From: Clostridium moniliforme
GTDB taxonomy: Bacteria; Bacillota; Clostridia; Clostridiales; Clostridiaceae
Assembly (NCBI RefSeq): GCF_017873235.1
Contig: NZ_JAGGJZ010000013.1
Coordinates: 1-33,964, forward strand
Length of the DNA: 33,964 nt
Reading direction: 5' to 3'
Of the stretch, positions 7,923-16,360 are shown piece after piece. A program made the translations under genes and the position numbers. Each line of letters starts with the position of its first letter. Within the stretch, counting starts at the first letter, position 1. The notes beneath the pieces are model-generated. The model was given only the letters and a program-made list of their open reading frames with translations, did not search any database and had not been told where the DNA came from.

Positions 7923-8360
7923 ATGAAGTATATTATATTTTTATTACTAATTTTAGCCATAATTTTTCTTATAATATATTATGAGAAAAAATTATTTTAT
8001 AGTAGAAGGCAGCTATTAGTTGCAAATAGCCAAATTGATAATTTAAGAAAAAGAGTACCTAAGAATACTAGAAAATCAAATAAACTTGAAATTAAATTCT
8101 TATCTCCAAACTCTACAATGGGGATAATAAATGAAAATTCTAATGTATACATAGCTCCTTTAGAATTTTCGTATTTAATTCAGAATATATCAGTAAAAAT
8201 GGAAGTTAGAATTTTAGATAAGGCAGAAGCAAACGGAAGTAACTGGTATTATATTGCATTACCTTTGGATAGTAATATTAATTCAAGAGGCTGGGTTAAT
8301 GAAAAGAACTTTTCTTATTTTTATAGTTCTTCAAAAACTGTTTCAAAAGATATAAAATAA
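7923..8360 (+). CDS. Membrane-anchored SH3-like protein
   Basis: This 145-residue protein starts with one uncleaved-looking membrane helix (residues 3-19, KYIIFLLLILAIIFLIIYY) and a short basic coil. Residues 55-130 read as a bacterial SH3-like barrel: KLEIKFLSPNSTMGIINE, then a repeat-like stretch ending in SNWYYIALPLDSNINSRGWVNEKNF, the usual W-YY-V...GWV pattern. Such domains bind peptidoglycan or proteins at the cell surface. The site GGAG lies 8 bases before the ATG. It is monocistronic and separate from the SIR2-HerA island. The SH3 call is by pattern only. Confidence 0.75.
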   Translation: MKYIIFLLLILAIIFLIIYYEKKLFYSRRQLLVANSQIDNLRKRVPKNTRKSNKLEIKFLSPNSTMGIINENSNVYIAPLEFSYLIQNISVKMEVRILDKAEANGSNWYYIALPLDSNINSRGWVNEKNFSYFYSSSKTVSKDIK

Positions 8361-8400
8361 AATTCTACTTATCTTATACATTTTTAATTACTTAAAATAT

Positions 8401-8438
8401 AAACCCTTAAAGAAATTATTTAATCTCTTTAAGGGTTT
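8401..8438. terminator. Bidirectional terminator
   Basis: A 13-bp stem (AAACCCTTAAAGA, 8401-8413, with 8426-8438) separates the convergent SH3-like and CPBP genes. The flanks are A/T rich, without a long T run. Confidence 0.75.
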
Positions 8439-8446
8439 ATTATTTA

Positions 8447-9397
8447 TTACTGAATAGTTAGTTTTACAATCATAAATATTATATAAACAATTATTGTAAC
8501 AATAAATGGCCAATCTAATATTTTTTCTTTTGATTCTGTAGAAATTAATGTTTCTCCATAGGACCTATCACTTATTTCTACTTCTCTAACTCCTCTTGCT
8601 TTGCCCCATTTATCTAATTTTTTTATAACTAAATATGCAAGTACTGATGCTATTATTAAATTTATTGCAGTTCCTTGAAGTAAATGAAGCTTCTCATAAA
8701 AAGTAAGATTCATTACTGCATCAGCTCCATCTTTTGGACTTGTTATACCAATAAGATTTGCTAACTTTTGAATAGTTATTGATGTCCCATTAATTATAAA
8801 ATGCATAATCATTGAAGCAAATATACTTCCAGTTACTCTAACAGTATATGCTAAAATAAATCCAAGCACAGCTGCATATAAAAATTGCTGAGCATCTAAA
8901 TGAAATATTCCAAAAAAAAGTCCTATAACTAAAGCAGATTTAAATCTACTTTTACTATTATATCCTGATAATACTATTCCTCTTAGTGTAATTTCTTCTG
9001 TTATAGCTGGCATAATTGCAATAATTGCTAATAGCACTAAATATGGTGTTCCTGATATTGAAGTTATTAAATTACCAATATTATTTTTAAAGAAAAAACC
9101 ACTTAAAAGTCCAAAGAAACCCATTATAGGTACACATATAAATCCAAGCATAATTACAAATATTAAATCTTTTAATGGTAATAATTTAAATCTAAAAGTT
9201 TCTTTTATATTACACTTAGTTACAATTACATATATAATAGCAGGAACTATAAATAATAATGTATGATTTAATACTAGCATTAATCTTATGTCTTTTATTC
9301 CAATTAATCTATACATAGGAATAAGTACAAAGGGCATAAATATTTCTAATAATACTATTATTAGAAAATATAAATTTGCTCTAAAAATTTTTTTCAT
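8447..9397 (-). CDS. CPBP family intramembrane metalloprotease
   Basis: This is a 316-residue membrane protein of the CPBP (CAAX protease and bacteriocin-processing, Abi) family. It has about eight hydrophobic segments. The three active-site motifs are visible: EEITLRG with E134, E135 and R139; FGIFHLD with H166; and HFIIN with H199 and N203. Relatives cleave substrates within the membrane and in some cases protect against the cell's own bacteriocins. A good site (AAAGGAG) precedes the ATG. It is monocistronic and no bacteriocin gene is nearby, so the substrate is unknown. Confidence 0.9.
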   Translation of the reverse strand: MKKIFRANLYFLIIVLLEIFMPFVLIPMYRLIGIKDIRLMLVLNHTLLFIVPAIIYVIVTKCNIKETFRFKLLPLKDLIFVIMLGFICVPIMGFFGLLSGFFFKNNIGNLITSISGTPYLVLLAIIAIMPAITEEITLRGIVLSGYNSKSRFKSALVIGLFFGIFHLDAQQFLYAAVLGFILAYTVRVTGSIFASMIMHFIINGTSITIQKLANLIGITSPKDGADAVMNLTFYEKLHLLQGTAINLIIASVLAYLVIKKLDKWGKARGVREVEISDRSYGETLISTESKEKILDWPFIVTIIVYIIFMIVKLTIQ

Positions 9398-9442
9398 ATT
9401 TTTCTCCTTTTTTTTATTTTTATAAGTATAATTTTAAAATAT

Positions 9443-9560
9443 TAGGAGATAATACTCAATGAGGCTATTTGCTTCATTAATTAATCGCCTCTCCCCCATT
9501 TTATTTATATACATGAATCATCCCTCTTACGCTTTAAAGGCAAAGAGGGATTTTTCTTTT
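9443..9560 (+). ncRNA. Candidate small transcript with terminator, plus strand
   Basis: Between two minus-strand genes the plus strand has a hairpin GAGGC/GCCTC (9461-9491) and then a strong stem ATCCCTCTT/AAGAGGGAT (9520-9551) followed by TTTTTCTTTT, a typical intrinsic terminator. No plus-strand gene upstream could use it. An AGGAG and ATG (9459) open a 41-codon frame, but it runs through the terminator, so it is probably not translated to its end. A small RNA, a leaderless remnant or a terminator left from a lost gene are all possible. No good promoter was seen. Confidence 0.3.
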
Positions 9561-9639
9561 CTACTATCCATCTTTATTTTTTAACAAAGCCTACTTTAAC
9601 TAGATTATATAATTCTCTATAATTATATACCTTTATAAA

Positions 9640-10872
9640 TTATTTTAATAAAGCTTTTCTTATTATATTTAACGCTGTCATACTAGCTCTATTTCTAACT
9701 TCATTTCTATTTCCAGTAAATATATGTTTATAAGTTTCTACTTTCCCATCTAAATATATACCAAAATATACAAGTCCCACAGGCTTTTCTTCTGTTCCAC
9801 CACCAGGTCCTGCAATTCCTGTTGTTGATATTCCAATTCTAGCTCCAGTTCTCTTTGCAATACCTTCTGCCATTTCCTTTGCAGTTTCATGACTTACAGC
9901 ACCATACTTTTCTAAAGTTTCTTTCTTTACGTTTAATGTTCTCATTTTTGCTTCATTTGAATAAGTTACCGCACCTTCAAGAAATACTTTTGATACCCCT
10001 GGATATTCTATTAATTTTGATGATAATAAGCCTCCAGTACAGGATTCACTTACTCCAATTGTCATGTTTTTATCTACTAGCATCTTTGCTACAGTATCTT
10101 GAAGTGTTATCTCCCCAGTGTTATAAACCGCATCTCCAAGTCTTCTTAACACTTCTTCCTTTAATGGTTTAATAAGTTTTTTTGCTTCTTCTTCACTTTT
10201 TGCCTTTGCTGTTATTCTAAAAGTTACTTCTCCTTCTTTAGCATAAGGTGCTATTGTTGGATTTTTTCCATTATCAATTAAATCTTGAAGCTTATGTTCT
10301 GCCATACTTTCTCCAATACCAAAAACTCTAAGAACTTCTGAAACTATAGTATCACCTGTAAGTTTTTCTAAATATTTTCTTACCCCATTTTGGAACATAG
10401 GTTTCATTTCCTTTGGTGGTCCTGGAAGAACAATTATTGCTTTATTATTTTTTTCAAATATTGCACCTGGTGCTGTTCCATTATCATTATTTAATATTAT
10501 TGCTTCCTTTGGAAAATATGCTTGTTTCTCATTACTTTTTACACAGTCTCTACCCATTTTCTTAAAATATTCTTTTATCTTTTTTAAGCTTTCTTCATGA
10601 AGACACATATCCATTCCTAAAAACTCTGCAACTAATTCTTTAGTCATATCATCTTTAGTTGGTCCAAGTCCACCAGTAGTAATTATAATGTCACTTCTGT
10701 TAAATGATTTTTTTAAAGCTTCTAAAATCCTTTCTTTGTTGTCACCAACTACTTCATGGTAATATACATCTAATCCTAAGTTTGCTAATTCTTTTGAAAG
10801 ATACTGTGCATTAGAGTTTAAAATATCTCCTAAAAGAATTTCAGTTCCTACTGCTAATATTTCACACTTCAT
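9640..10872 (-). CDS. cinA: CinA, nicotinamide-nucleotide amidase family protein
   Basis: This 410-residue protein has the two-domain CinA architecture. The N-terminal MoCF/MoaB-like domain begins CEILAVGTEILLGDI and contains the TTGGLGPTKDDMT and LPGPPKEMKP motifs; in the family it acts as an ADP-ribose pyrophosphatase. The C-terminal PncC-type domain (from about residue 255) contains VSESCTGGLLSS and STTGIAGPGGGTEEKPVG and deamidates NMN. The protein therefore belongs to pyridine-nucleotide salvage. The start ATG follows AAGGGAT. The gene is monocistronic. Identity is firm; which activities this copy retains is inferred. Confidence 0.96.
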   Translation of the reverse strand: MKCEILAVGTEILLGDILNSNAQYLSKELANLGLDVYYHEVVGDNKERILEALKKSFNRSDIIITTGGLGPTKDDMTKELVAEFLGMDMCLHEESLKKIKEYFKKMGRDCVKSNEKQAYFPKEAIILNNDNGTAPGAIFEKNNKAIIVLPGPPKEMKPMFQNGVRKYLEKLTGDTIVSEVLRVFGIGESMAEHKLQDLIDNGKNPTIAPYAKEGEVTFRITAKAKSEEEAKKLIKPLKEEVLRRLGDAVYNTGEITLQDTVAKMLVDKNMTIGVSESCTGGLLSSKLIEYPGVSKVFLEGAVTYSNEAKMRTLNVKKETLEKYGAVSHETAKEMAEGIAKRTGARIGISTTGIAGPGGGTEEKPVGLVYFGIYLDGKVETYKHIFTGNRNEVRNRASMTALNIIRKALLK

Positions 10873-11264
10873 ATTATCCCTTCTTACATAAAATTATTTA
10901 GTTCATTTCTATATTTTCCATATACATATATTTTATTATATATTATTTTTACCAATAAAATTAAGGATGATAGTTAACCTTTTGTAAAGTTATAACTATC
11001 ATCCTAAGTTAAATTCAAATTTTTTATTTGGCTATCCCTAGACATATATAATGGTCTAGGGATAGTTTATATAAAAAATCCTTCCTCTCATTACACAGAG
11101 TTTATTGCATGGGCAGTTTATGGCTTACTTAATTATATTGTTGAAGTTAAGCAAGCTATAAAAATATGTATGAGAGAAGAGAATTTATTCGTCTTCTCTT
11201 AATTACTTTCTCTTTCTAACAATATTATATGCAAAAGAGTATTTTTATATTCAAAAAATTTTCT
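10873..11264. other. Gene-free gap with four inverted repeats
   Basis: No gene is recognisable in 392 bases. Four separate inverted repeats lie in series: 10964-11005, 11032-11065 (12-bp perfect stem CTATCCCTAGAC), 11117-11162 (15-bp stem with one mismatch and one G-U) and 11173-11199 (8-bp stem AGAGAAGA). The plus strand from about 11095 to 11165 contains short unstopped stretches that could be gene remnants, but none is identifiable. Confidence 0.55.
10964..11005. terminator. Strong hairpin between cinA and the phosphatase gene
   Basis: A 13-bp perfect stem (AGGATGATAGTTA, 10964-10976, with 10993-11005) is followed on the minus strand by TAATTTTATT. It is the last of four inverted repeats in this gap and could end the transcript of the phosphatase gene. 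Confidence 0.6.
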
Positions 11265-11888
11265 TTACCACCCTTGTTTTTCTTCTTTTTCAGTAAAATG
11301 GCTTCCATCATTTTTAAATTCTATTTTAAAATTATCATTATCTACTATCACCTTTGTAAGGGTTGCTTGTCCCATTACTTCATTATTTGCTTCTTCATCA
11401 TTAAAAAATGCTAAAATTGCCTTTAATGTTATTCCATGTCCAACTATTAATATACTTTTCCCTTCATTTTCTTCTAATATATCTTTCATTGCAGAATTTA
11501 CTCTTTTTCTAACTTCTCCTAGTGTCTCTCCATTTGGAGCACGCATTTCTAAATTTCCTCTCATTATAGCTGAAATATCCCAATCTGGATTTTCTTTCAT
11601 AACATCTTCAGTTATTCTTCCTTCATAATCTCCAAAATTCATTTCTTTTAAACCTTCATGAATTTTAATCTCTGTGTCTTTATCTCCTCTTACTATACAA
11701 GCAGTTTTATAAGCTCTTTCAATAGGACTTGTATAAATTTTATCTATTTTTATATCTTTCATTCTTTTTGAAAGTTCTTTTGCCCTATTTATTCCAAACT
11801 CAGTAAGTGGAGAGTTTCCATGTCCTTGTAACCTTTTTTCTAAATTCCATTCTGTTTGTCCATGTCTTGTTAAATATACTGTAACCAT
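11265..11888 (-). CDS. Histidine phosphatase family protein
   Basis: This is a 207-residue member of the phosphoglycerate-mutase-like histidine phosphatase superfamily. The catalytic motif is TRHGQTEWN with R8, H9 and G10; R58 lies in SPIERA; E82 is in EGLKEMNFGDYEG; the second histidine is H151 in IVGHGITL. These residues form the phosphate pocket and the phosphohistidine intermediate. Relatives include cofactor-dependent phosphoglycerate mutases, alpha-ribazole phosphatase (CobC) and broad phosphatases. No cobalamin genes are nearby, so I leave the substrate open. The start has a strong AAGGAG site. Confidence 0.92.
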   Translation of the reverse strand: MVTVYLTRHGQTEWNLEKRLQGHGNSPLTEFGINRAKELSKRMKDIKIDKIYTSPIERAYKTACIVRGDKDTEIKIHEGLKEMNFGDYEGRITEDVMKENPDWDISAIMRGNLEMRAPNGETLGEVRKRVNSAMKDILEENEGKSILIVGHGITLKAILAFFNDEEANNEVMGQATLTKVIVDNDNFKIEFKNDGSHFTEKEEKQGW

Positions 11889-12204
11889 AAATTTTCTCCT
11901 TTTTCCTAAGTTATTTCTAATCCCAAATATATTATATCTCTCTTACATAAATAATACTTAAATTGTTTCTTAAATATATTTTTCTATTTTATTTTGAAAA
12001 ATCCTCTCTCTTTATATTTACCTAAAATTATTTCATAAAGTTTTACATAAATTTCTTTAATTTATTCTCTATTAAATACTATCTATTAAAAGGTTATATT
12101 TTAAATAGTATTGATTTTATTATTTATATTCATTAATAAAAACTAAAGGAGTTAGGCAAAAATATTTTTATCCTAACTCCCTTTATAAGTTACAAATATT
12201 AAAT
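11889..12204. other. Gene-free region upstream of the phosphatase gene
   Basis: This A/T-rich region of 316 bases holds the ribosome binding site and presumably the promoter of the phosphatase gene on its left and the terminator of the OPT/PqqD-like operon on its right (12145-12184). I see nothing else in it. Confidence 0.5.
12145..12184 (-). terminator. Terminator of the OPT/PqqD-like operon
   Basis: A stem of 9 bp (GGAGTTAGG, 12148-12156, with 12172-12180), extended by AAA/TTT past a one-base bulge, is followed on the minus strand by AGTTTTTATT. Confidence 0.85.
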
Positions 12205-12597
12205 TTAACTAACTTCTTTTACTTCTTTAAAAGAAATCCAACCCTTTTTTGCAATGTAATGCATATATGGAACAACTCTATGAATTGAACTATCTAAACT
12301 TTCATTACATTCTTTCGCCATTTTTTTTGCAATATCATAAATAGAACTTTTGCCATCTATAAAAAGCCATGCCTTTGAACATAAATCATCAAAAGTTACA
12401 TCACAAGTAGGAGACTTTTTATATAACCATCCTACAAATCTTTTTACAGGGTCTTTAACAGAAAAATATATTACAACTTTATCTTTTACTACCTTCCAAT
12501 TATCATGCTTAATTTCAGGTACATAAAGTAAAAAATTATAATTTGCTTTTTTGTTTTTATTTTTTTCTTTCTTATCTTTTCTAAAAAAACTAACCAT
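12205..12597 (-). CDS. PqqD-like small protein coupled to the OPT transporter
   Basis: This 130-residue soluble protein starts with a very basic tail (residues 5-20) and contains a C-terminal winged-helix segment resembling PqqD and RiPP-recognition elements: KAWLFIDGKSSIYDIAKKM, then HRVVPYMHYIAKKGWISF. PqqD domains bind peptides and present them to modifying enzymes. Its ATG lies one base after the OPT transporter stop (TAATATG), so the two are translationally coupled. No radical SAM enzyme, protease or precursor peptide is visible nearby. I infer a role in peptide handling or transporter regulation; this is not established. The PqqD call rests on pattern similarity. Confidence 0.72.
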   Translation of the reverse strand: MVSFFRKDKKEKNKNKKANYNFLLYVPEIKHDNWKVVKDKVVIYFSVKDPVKRFVGWLYKKSPTCDVTFDDLCSKAWLFIDGKSSIYDIAKKMAKECNESLDSSIHRVVPYMHYIAKKGWISFKEVKEVS

Positions 12598-12598
12598 A

Positions 12599-14563
12599 TT
12601 ATTGATCTGCCTTTTGATGTTTTATTTTAAATTCTTTTCCACCTTTAACAGATGAACTATAAAACCAATAAGAAAGAATTAAGAACATTATAAGTGGTAA
12701 CCAGTTACTTTGAGTAACACTTGGGATTATATTAGCTCCAAATCCAATATTAATTCCAAGTGTAGTAAATACTGCAACTATTATTCCCATAATTGCACCA
12801 CCTGCAACAAGTCCTGATGCTGTAAGAACACCTTTTTCAACCGCTTCACCTTTTGCATCCTTATCCTCTTCTTTATTGAATCTCTTTTCTACTAAAACTC
12901 TTACAACTCCACCAAATAAAATTGTAGCATTTAAAGTTATTGGAAGATATACACCAAGTGCAACTGGTAAAATTGGAATTCCAACCATTTCACAGAATAT
13001 TGATATAAAAGCACCTATAAATACTAATGTCCAAGGAATTTGTCCTGTTATAATACCATCAGCTAACATTTTCATAAGTGTAGCTTGAGGTGCTGGAACA
13101 TTTAATGAACCTAGTCCATAAGCTTTATTTAGCATAAAAATAACAATTGCAACCATAACAGCTGAGAACATCATTGCAACCCACATCCATATGTGATTGT
13201 CCTTTGGTGTACCACCAATTATAAATGTTGTCTTTAATCCTTGAGAAGATGCTCCTGCAACACCTACTGCTGCTGCAACTATTGAAGTTACTATTAATGA
13301 TTTCTCTATACCAACTGATCCACTAAGTCCAGTTAATTTGAATATAATTGCTATAAATAATAGTGAAGCTATTGCCATACCTGAAACTGGATTGTTAGAC
13401 TCACCTATTATACCAACCATTCTTGCTGATACAACAGCAAAGAAAAATGCAAATAATATAGCTAATATTCCTCCTAATATTCCAGCTTTAAGCATTGGTA
13501 AAAGCCATGTAGCAAAAAATCCTACTAAAGCTGCCCCTATAAGCCATACTATTGGAGTTTCTTTATCTGTTCTCTTTGTATTTGCAGTATGTTTTTCTTC
13601 CTTAACAACTCCTACTATGGCTTGCTTAAAACTATTTATTATAGTAGGCATTGATTTTGCAAGAGATATAAATCCTCCCATTGCAACTGCACCTGCACCT
13701 ATATATTTAATATAATTTGACCAAATTTCCATAGCTGACATTTGTGATATTAATTTAGTTGATGGGAATATAACATAATGTAATCCTGCACCAAAGAATT
13801 TTATTAATGGTATTAATCCAAACCATGCAACTAATGAACCACCAAACATTAATAATCCAACTCTAACACCAACTATGAATCCTACTCCAAGAACTGGTGC
13901 TAATGTATCTAAACCTATCATAGTTCCTTGATATCCCTTAAATGTATAAGTTGTTTGTCCACCCCATAATTTAAATCCATCTGAAAAAAGATTATATAGT
14001 CCACCAAGTCCAATTCCAGTTAGAACTGTCTTAAATGAACTTCCACCTTGACTAGCTGTAACTAAAACTTCTGATGCAGCCATTCCTTCTGGATAAATTA
14101 ATGTTCCATGTTCTTCAACTATTAAATACCTTCTAAGTGGTGTAATGAAAAATATTCCCATAGATCCACCTACAACTATAATAATTATTATAGTTAATAA
14201 ACTTATATTAAATCCTGCAAGAATAAGAGCAGGTAATACGAAAACTGAACATCCAGCAGCTGCTTCTCCCATTCCTGATAAAGAGCAAGCAAGATTAGCT
14301 TCTAGAATATTATTTCTTTTAAAAGAACCCTTTAATATTCCAACAGCTAATATTGCTCCTGGTATAGCTGAAGCTATTGTCATTCCTACTTTAAGTCCTA
14401 GGTAAGCATTTGCAGCTGCAAATATACAAGCAATAATAATTCCAACTATTATAGAATATCCTGTAGTTTCTGGCATTACATCCGAAGTTGGTACAAACGG
14501 TATATAATCTTCCCCTTTACAACCACTATAGGCTGTAGATGATAATTTTTTCTTTTGTGACAT
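12599..14563 (-). CDS. OPT family oligopeptide transporter
   Basis: This is a 654-residue polytopic membrane protein of the OPT (oligopeptide transporter) family, which takes up short peptides or metal-peptide complexes by secondary transport. It has roughly 15-16 hydrophobic segments, an early GLKVGMTIASAIPGAILAVG segment typical of the family, and a KDNHIWMWVAMMFSA segment in the second half. The frame extends upstream to a GTG at 14572, but AAGGAG lies so that the ATG at 14563 (MSQKKK) is the start. It is preceded by the PepD dipeptidase gene on the same strand and followed by the PqqD-like gene, a layout that suggests peptide uptake followed by hydrolysis. Confidence 0.93.
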   Translation of the reverse strand: MSQKKKLSSTAYSGCKGEDYIPFVPTSDVMPETTGYSIIVGIIIACIFAAANAYLGLKVGMTIASAIPGAILAVGILKGSFKRNNILEANLACSLSGMGEAAAGCSVFVLPALILAGFNISLLTIIIIIVVGGSMGIFFITPLRRYLIVEEHGTLIYPEGMAASEVLVTASQGGSSFKTVLTGIGLGGLYNLFSDGFKLWGGQTTYTFKGYQGTMIGLDTLAPVLGVGFIVGVRVGLLMFGGSLVAWFGLIPLIKFFGAGLHYVIFPSTKLISQMSAMEIWSNYIKYIGAGAVAMGGFISLAKSMPTIINSFKQAIVGVVKEEKHTANTKRTDKETPIVWLIGAALVGFFATWLLPMLKAGILGGILAILFAFFFAVVSARMVGIIGESNNPVSGMAIASLLFIAIIFKLTGLSGSVGIEKSLIVTSIVAAAVGVAGASSQGLKTTFIIGGTPKDNHIWMWVAMMFSAVMVAIVIFMLNKAYGLGSLNVPAPQATLMKMLADGIITGQIPWTLVFIGAFISIFCEMVGIPILPVALGVYLPITLNATILFGGVVRVLVEKRFNKEEDKDAKGEAVEKGVLTASGLVAGGAIMGIIVAVFTTLGINIGFGANIIPSVTQSNWLPLIMFLILSYWFYSSSVKGGKEFKIKHQKADQ

Positions 14564-14587
14564 TTTGACCACTCCTTAATGTATGAA

Positions 14588-14614
14588 AGTCACTACTAAT
14601 AATAAGTAGTGACT
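14588..14614 (-). terminator. Hairpin between pepD and the OPT transporter gene
   Basis: A 10-bp perfect stem (AGTCACTACT, 14588-14597, with 14605-14614) sits in the 68-base gap. The minus strand has only three T after it, so it may act as a partial terminator or RNA-processing or stability element that sets the ratio of peptidase to transporter. The T run is better on the plus strand. Confidence 0.55.
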
Positions 14615-14631
14615 TTTTAATATTTAGTTAT

Positions 14632-16083
14632 TTATTTCATTTCTTTTAAAACTTCTAAAAGGAATTTATACATTCTTTCAGTTGATGAAATGCTTAAATG
14701 TTCATTTTCAGTATGAGCATCCCAAATGTTAGGTCCAAAGCTTATCATATCTGTATCTTGCATAGTTTCTTTAAATAATCCACATTCAAGACCTGCATGT
14801 ATAGCTGATACTTCAGCATCTTTATTAAAGAAGTCTTTATAAACCTTTTTACAAAGTTCTCTTATTTTTGAATTAGGATTATATTGCCATTCAGGATATT
14901 CAGAAACTTTTTCAAATTTAGCATTTGTTCTTTTAGCTATAATTGATAATATGTTAAATACTTCATACTTTAAGCTTCTAATAGAACTTCTGATTGATAT
15001 TGATATTTGTATTCCATTTTCATTAGTTTTTATAACTGCTAAATTTAAACTAGTTTGAACTAATCCTTCTATATCCTTGCTCATATTTTGAACTCCATTT
15101 GGAGATGAAACTAAGAAGTCTACTAGTTCAGTTGTCTTTTCTTTTGTAAATTGTTTAGTACATTGACAGCAGCAATCACATTCACTAATTGATAAATTAG
15201 GATCAGTAACTCTATATTCAACTTTAAAGTCATTTTCCATATCTTTGCATATTTCTTTAACTTTTTGAATATCTTCTTCACTATTTACTGTTATTGATGC
15301 AATACATTCACGTGGAATAGCATTATGCTTTGTACCACCATTTATTTTTACTAAATTAAAATCTATTGATTTACCAATTTCAAATAGTAATCTTCCCATT
15401 AACTTATTAGCATTAGCTCTTTGCTTAATTATCTCCATTCCTGAATGTCCACCAAGTAATCCAGAAATCTTTAATTGTATACATTTACCATTTATTTTTT
15501 CTAAATCATTTTCAAATGTTACTTTTGTTTCTATTCCACCAGCACATCCAACTAAGAAAATACCTTCTTCTTCTGAATCTATATTAAGTAATACTTTTCC
15601 TTTTAAAGATTTAGTATCTAAAGCCATAGCACCATCCATACCAACTTCTTCAGCAGTTGTAACAACAACTTCAAGTGCTGGATGAGGTATATCATTTGAA
15701 TCTAATATAGCAAGTGCATAAGCTACTGCAATTCCATCATCAGCTCCTAATGTAGTTTTAGTTGCATATAGATTATCTCCTTCAATTCTTAATTTTAAAG
15801 GTTCTTTTTCAAAATCATGGTCACTATCAGCTGCTTTCTCGCAAACCATATCCATATGACCTTGTATTATAACTGGAGTTGAATTTTCATAACCTTTTGT
15901 AGCTGGTTTTCTTATGATTACGTTTAATGCCTTATCTTGAGTTACTTCAAGATTTCTCTTTTTAGCAAAGTTTACAAGGTAATCACTAATTTCCTTTTCA
16001 TGATATGATCCATGAGGAATCTTTGTTAACTCCTCGAAAAACTCAAATACTTTTTTTGGTTCTAAATTTTCACATACTGACAT
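14632..16083 (-). CDS. pepD: Aminoacyl-histidine dipeptidase / cytosol non-specific dipeptidase (M20)
   Basis: This 483-residue cytoplasmic zinc peptidase of family M20 hydrolyses dipeptides with broad specificity. Metal and catalytic residues are in order: H76 and D78 in QGHMDMV, D115 in GADDG, the general base pair E145-E146 in TTAEEVGMDG, D169 in NIDSEEEG, and a late histidine in WDAHTENEHLS. The region 190-390 is the dimerisation domain, with GLLGGHSGMEI. The length matches PepD. The start ATG has an AAGGAG site. It is followed by the OPT transporter after a hairpin. Cysteines cluster in CDCCCQC, an oddity of this copy. Confidence 0.95.
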   Translation of the reverse strand: MSVCENLEPKKVFEFFEELTKIPHGSYHEKEISDYLVNFAKKRNLEVTQDKALNVIIRKPATKGYENSTPVIIQGHMDMVCEKAADSDHDFEKEPLKLRIEGDNLYATKTTLGADDGIAVAYALAILDSNDIPHPALEVVVTTAEEVGMDGAMALDTKSLKGKVLLNIDSEEEGIFLVGCAGGIETKVTFENDLEKINGKCIQLKISGLLGGHSGMEIIKQRANANKLMGRLLFEIGKSIDFNLVKINGGTKHNAIPRECIASITVNSEEDIQKVKEICKDMENDFKVEYRVTDPNLSISECDCCCQCTKQFTKEKTTELVDFLVSSPNGVQNMSKDIEGLVQTSLNLAVIKTNENGIQISISIRSSIRSLKYEVFNILSIIAKRTNAKFEKVSEYPEWQYNPNSKIRELCKKVYKDFFNKDAEVSAIHAGLECGLFKETMQDTDMISFGPNIWDAHTENEHLSISSTERMYKFLLEVLKEMK

Positions 16084-16308
16084 AATTATCGCTCCTTCTT
16101 GTATTAATATTAAATATTATTATACAAAATAATTAATTTTTTATTATTTAAAATTAATCTAAATAGTAAGTATTTGAATACCACTATTTTTATATTAATT
16201 TATTTGTTTGTATTTTATTAGACAAATTTATGTACTTATAATGAACTTTTGAATATTATTAAATGTTTTTGTATTAATATTCTTTTAATATGATGTTTTA
16301 TTATTCTA

Positions 16309-16350
16309 ATAAAAATACCTACAAAATTATTTTATGATAATTTTGTAGGT
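16309..16350 (-). terminator. Terminator of the glucokinase gene
   Basis: A 14-bp perfect stem (16317-16330 with 16337-16350) with loop TTTATG is followed on the minus strand by ATTTTTATTAG. Confidence 0.9.
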
Positions 16351-16360
16351 AGTAATAATT

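Noticed and set aside
9459..9584. 41-codon plus-strand frame with AGGAG before its ATG
   Set aside because: The frame runs through a strong terminator hairpin and T run before its stop codon, so it is unlikely to be translated in full; it is kept only as part of a candidate RNA.
9855..10172. Open frame of 105 codons on the plus strand inside cinA
   Set aside because: It is antisense to a well-conserved domain, is Leu/His rich, and has no start signal.
13338..13715. Open frames of up to 125 codons on the plus strand inside the OPT transporter gene
   Set aside because: Membrane-protein genes in A/T-rich DNA often give such Ile/Ala/Pro-rich antisense frames; no ribosome binding site or homology pattern supports them.
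16084..16360. CodY-type or other operator upstream of pepD
   Set aside because: Only an interrupted GTATT-TG-AATAC repeat near 16170 was found; it does not match the CodY consensus and could be chance.
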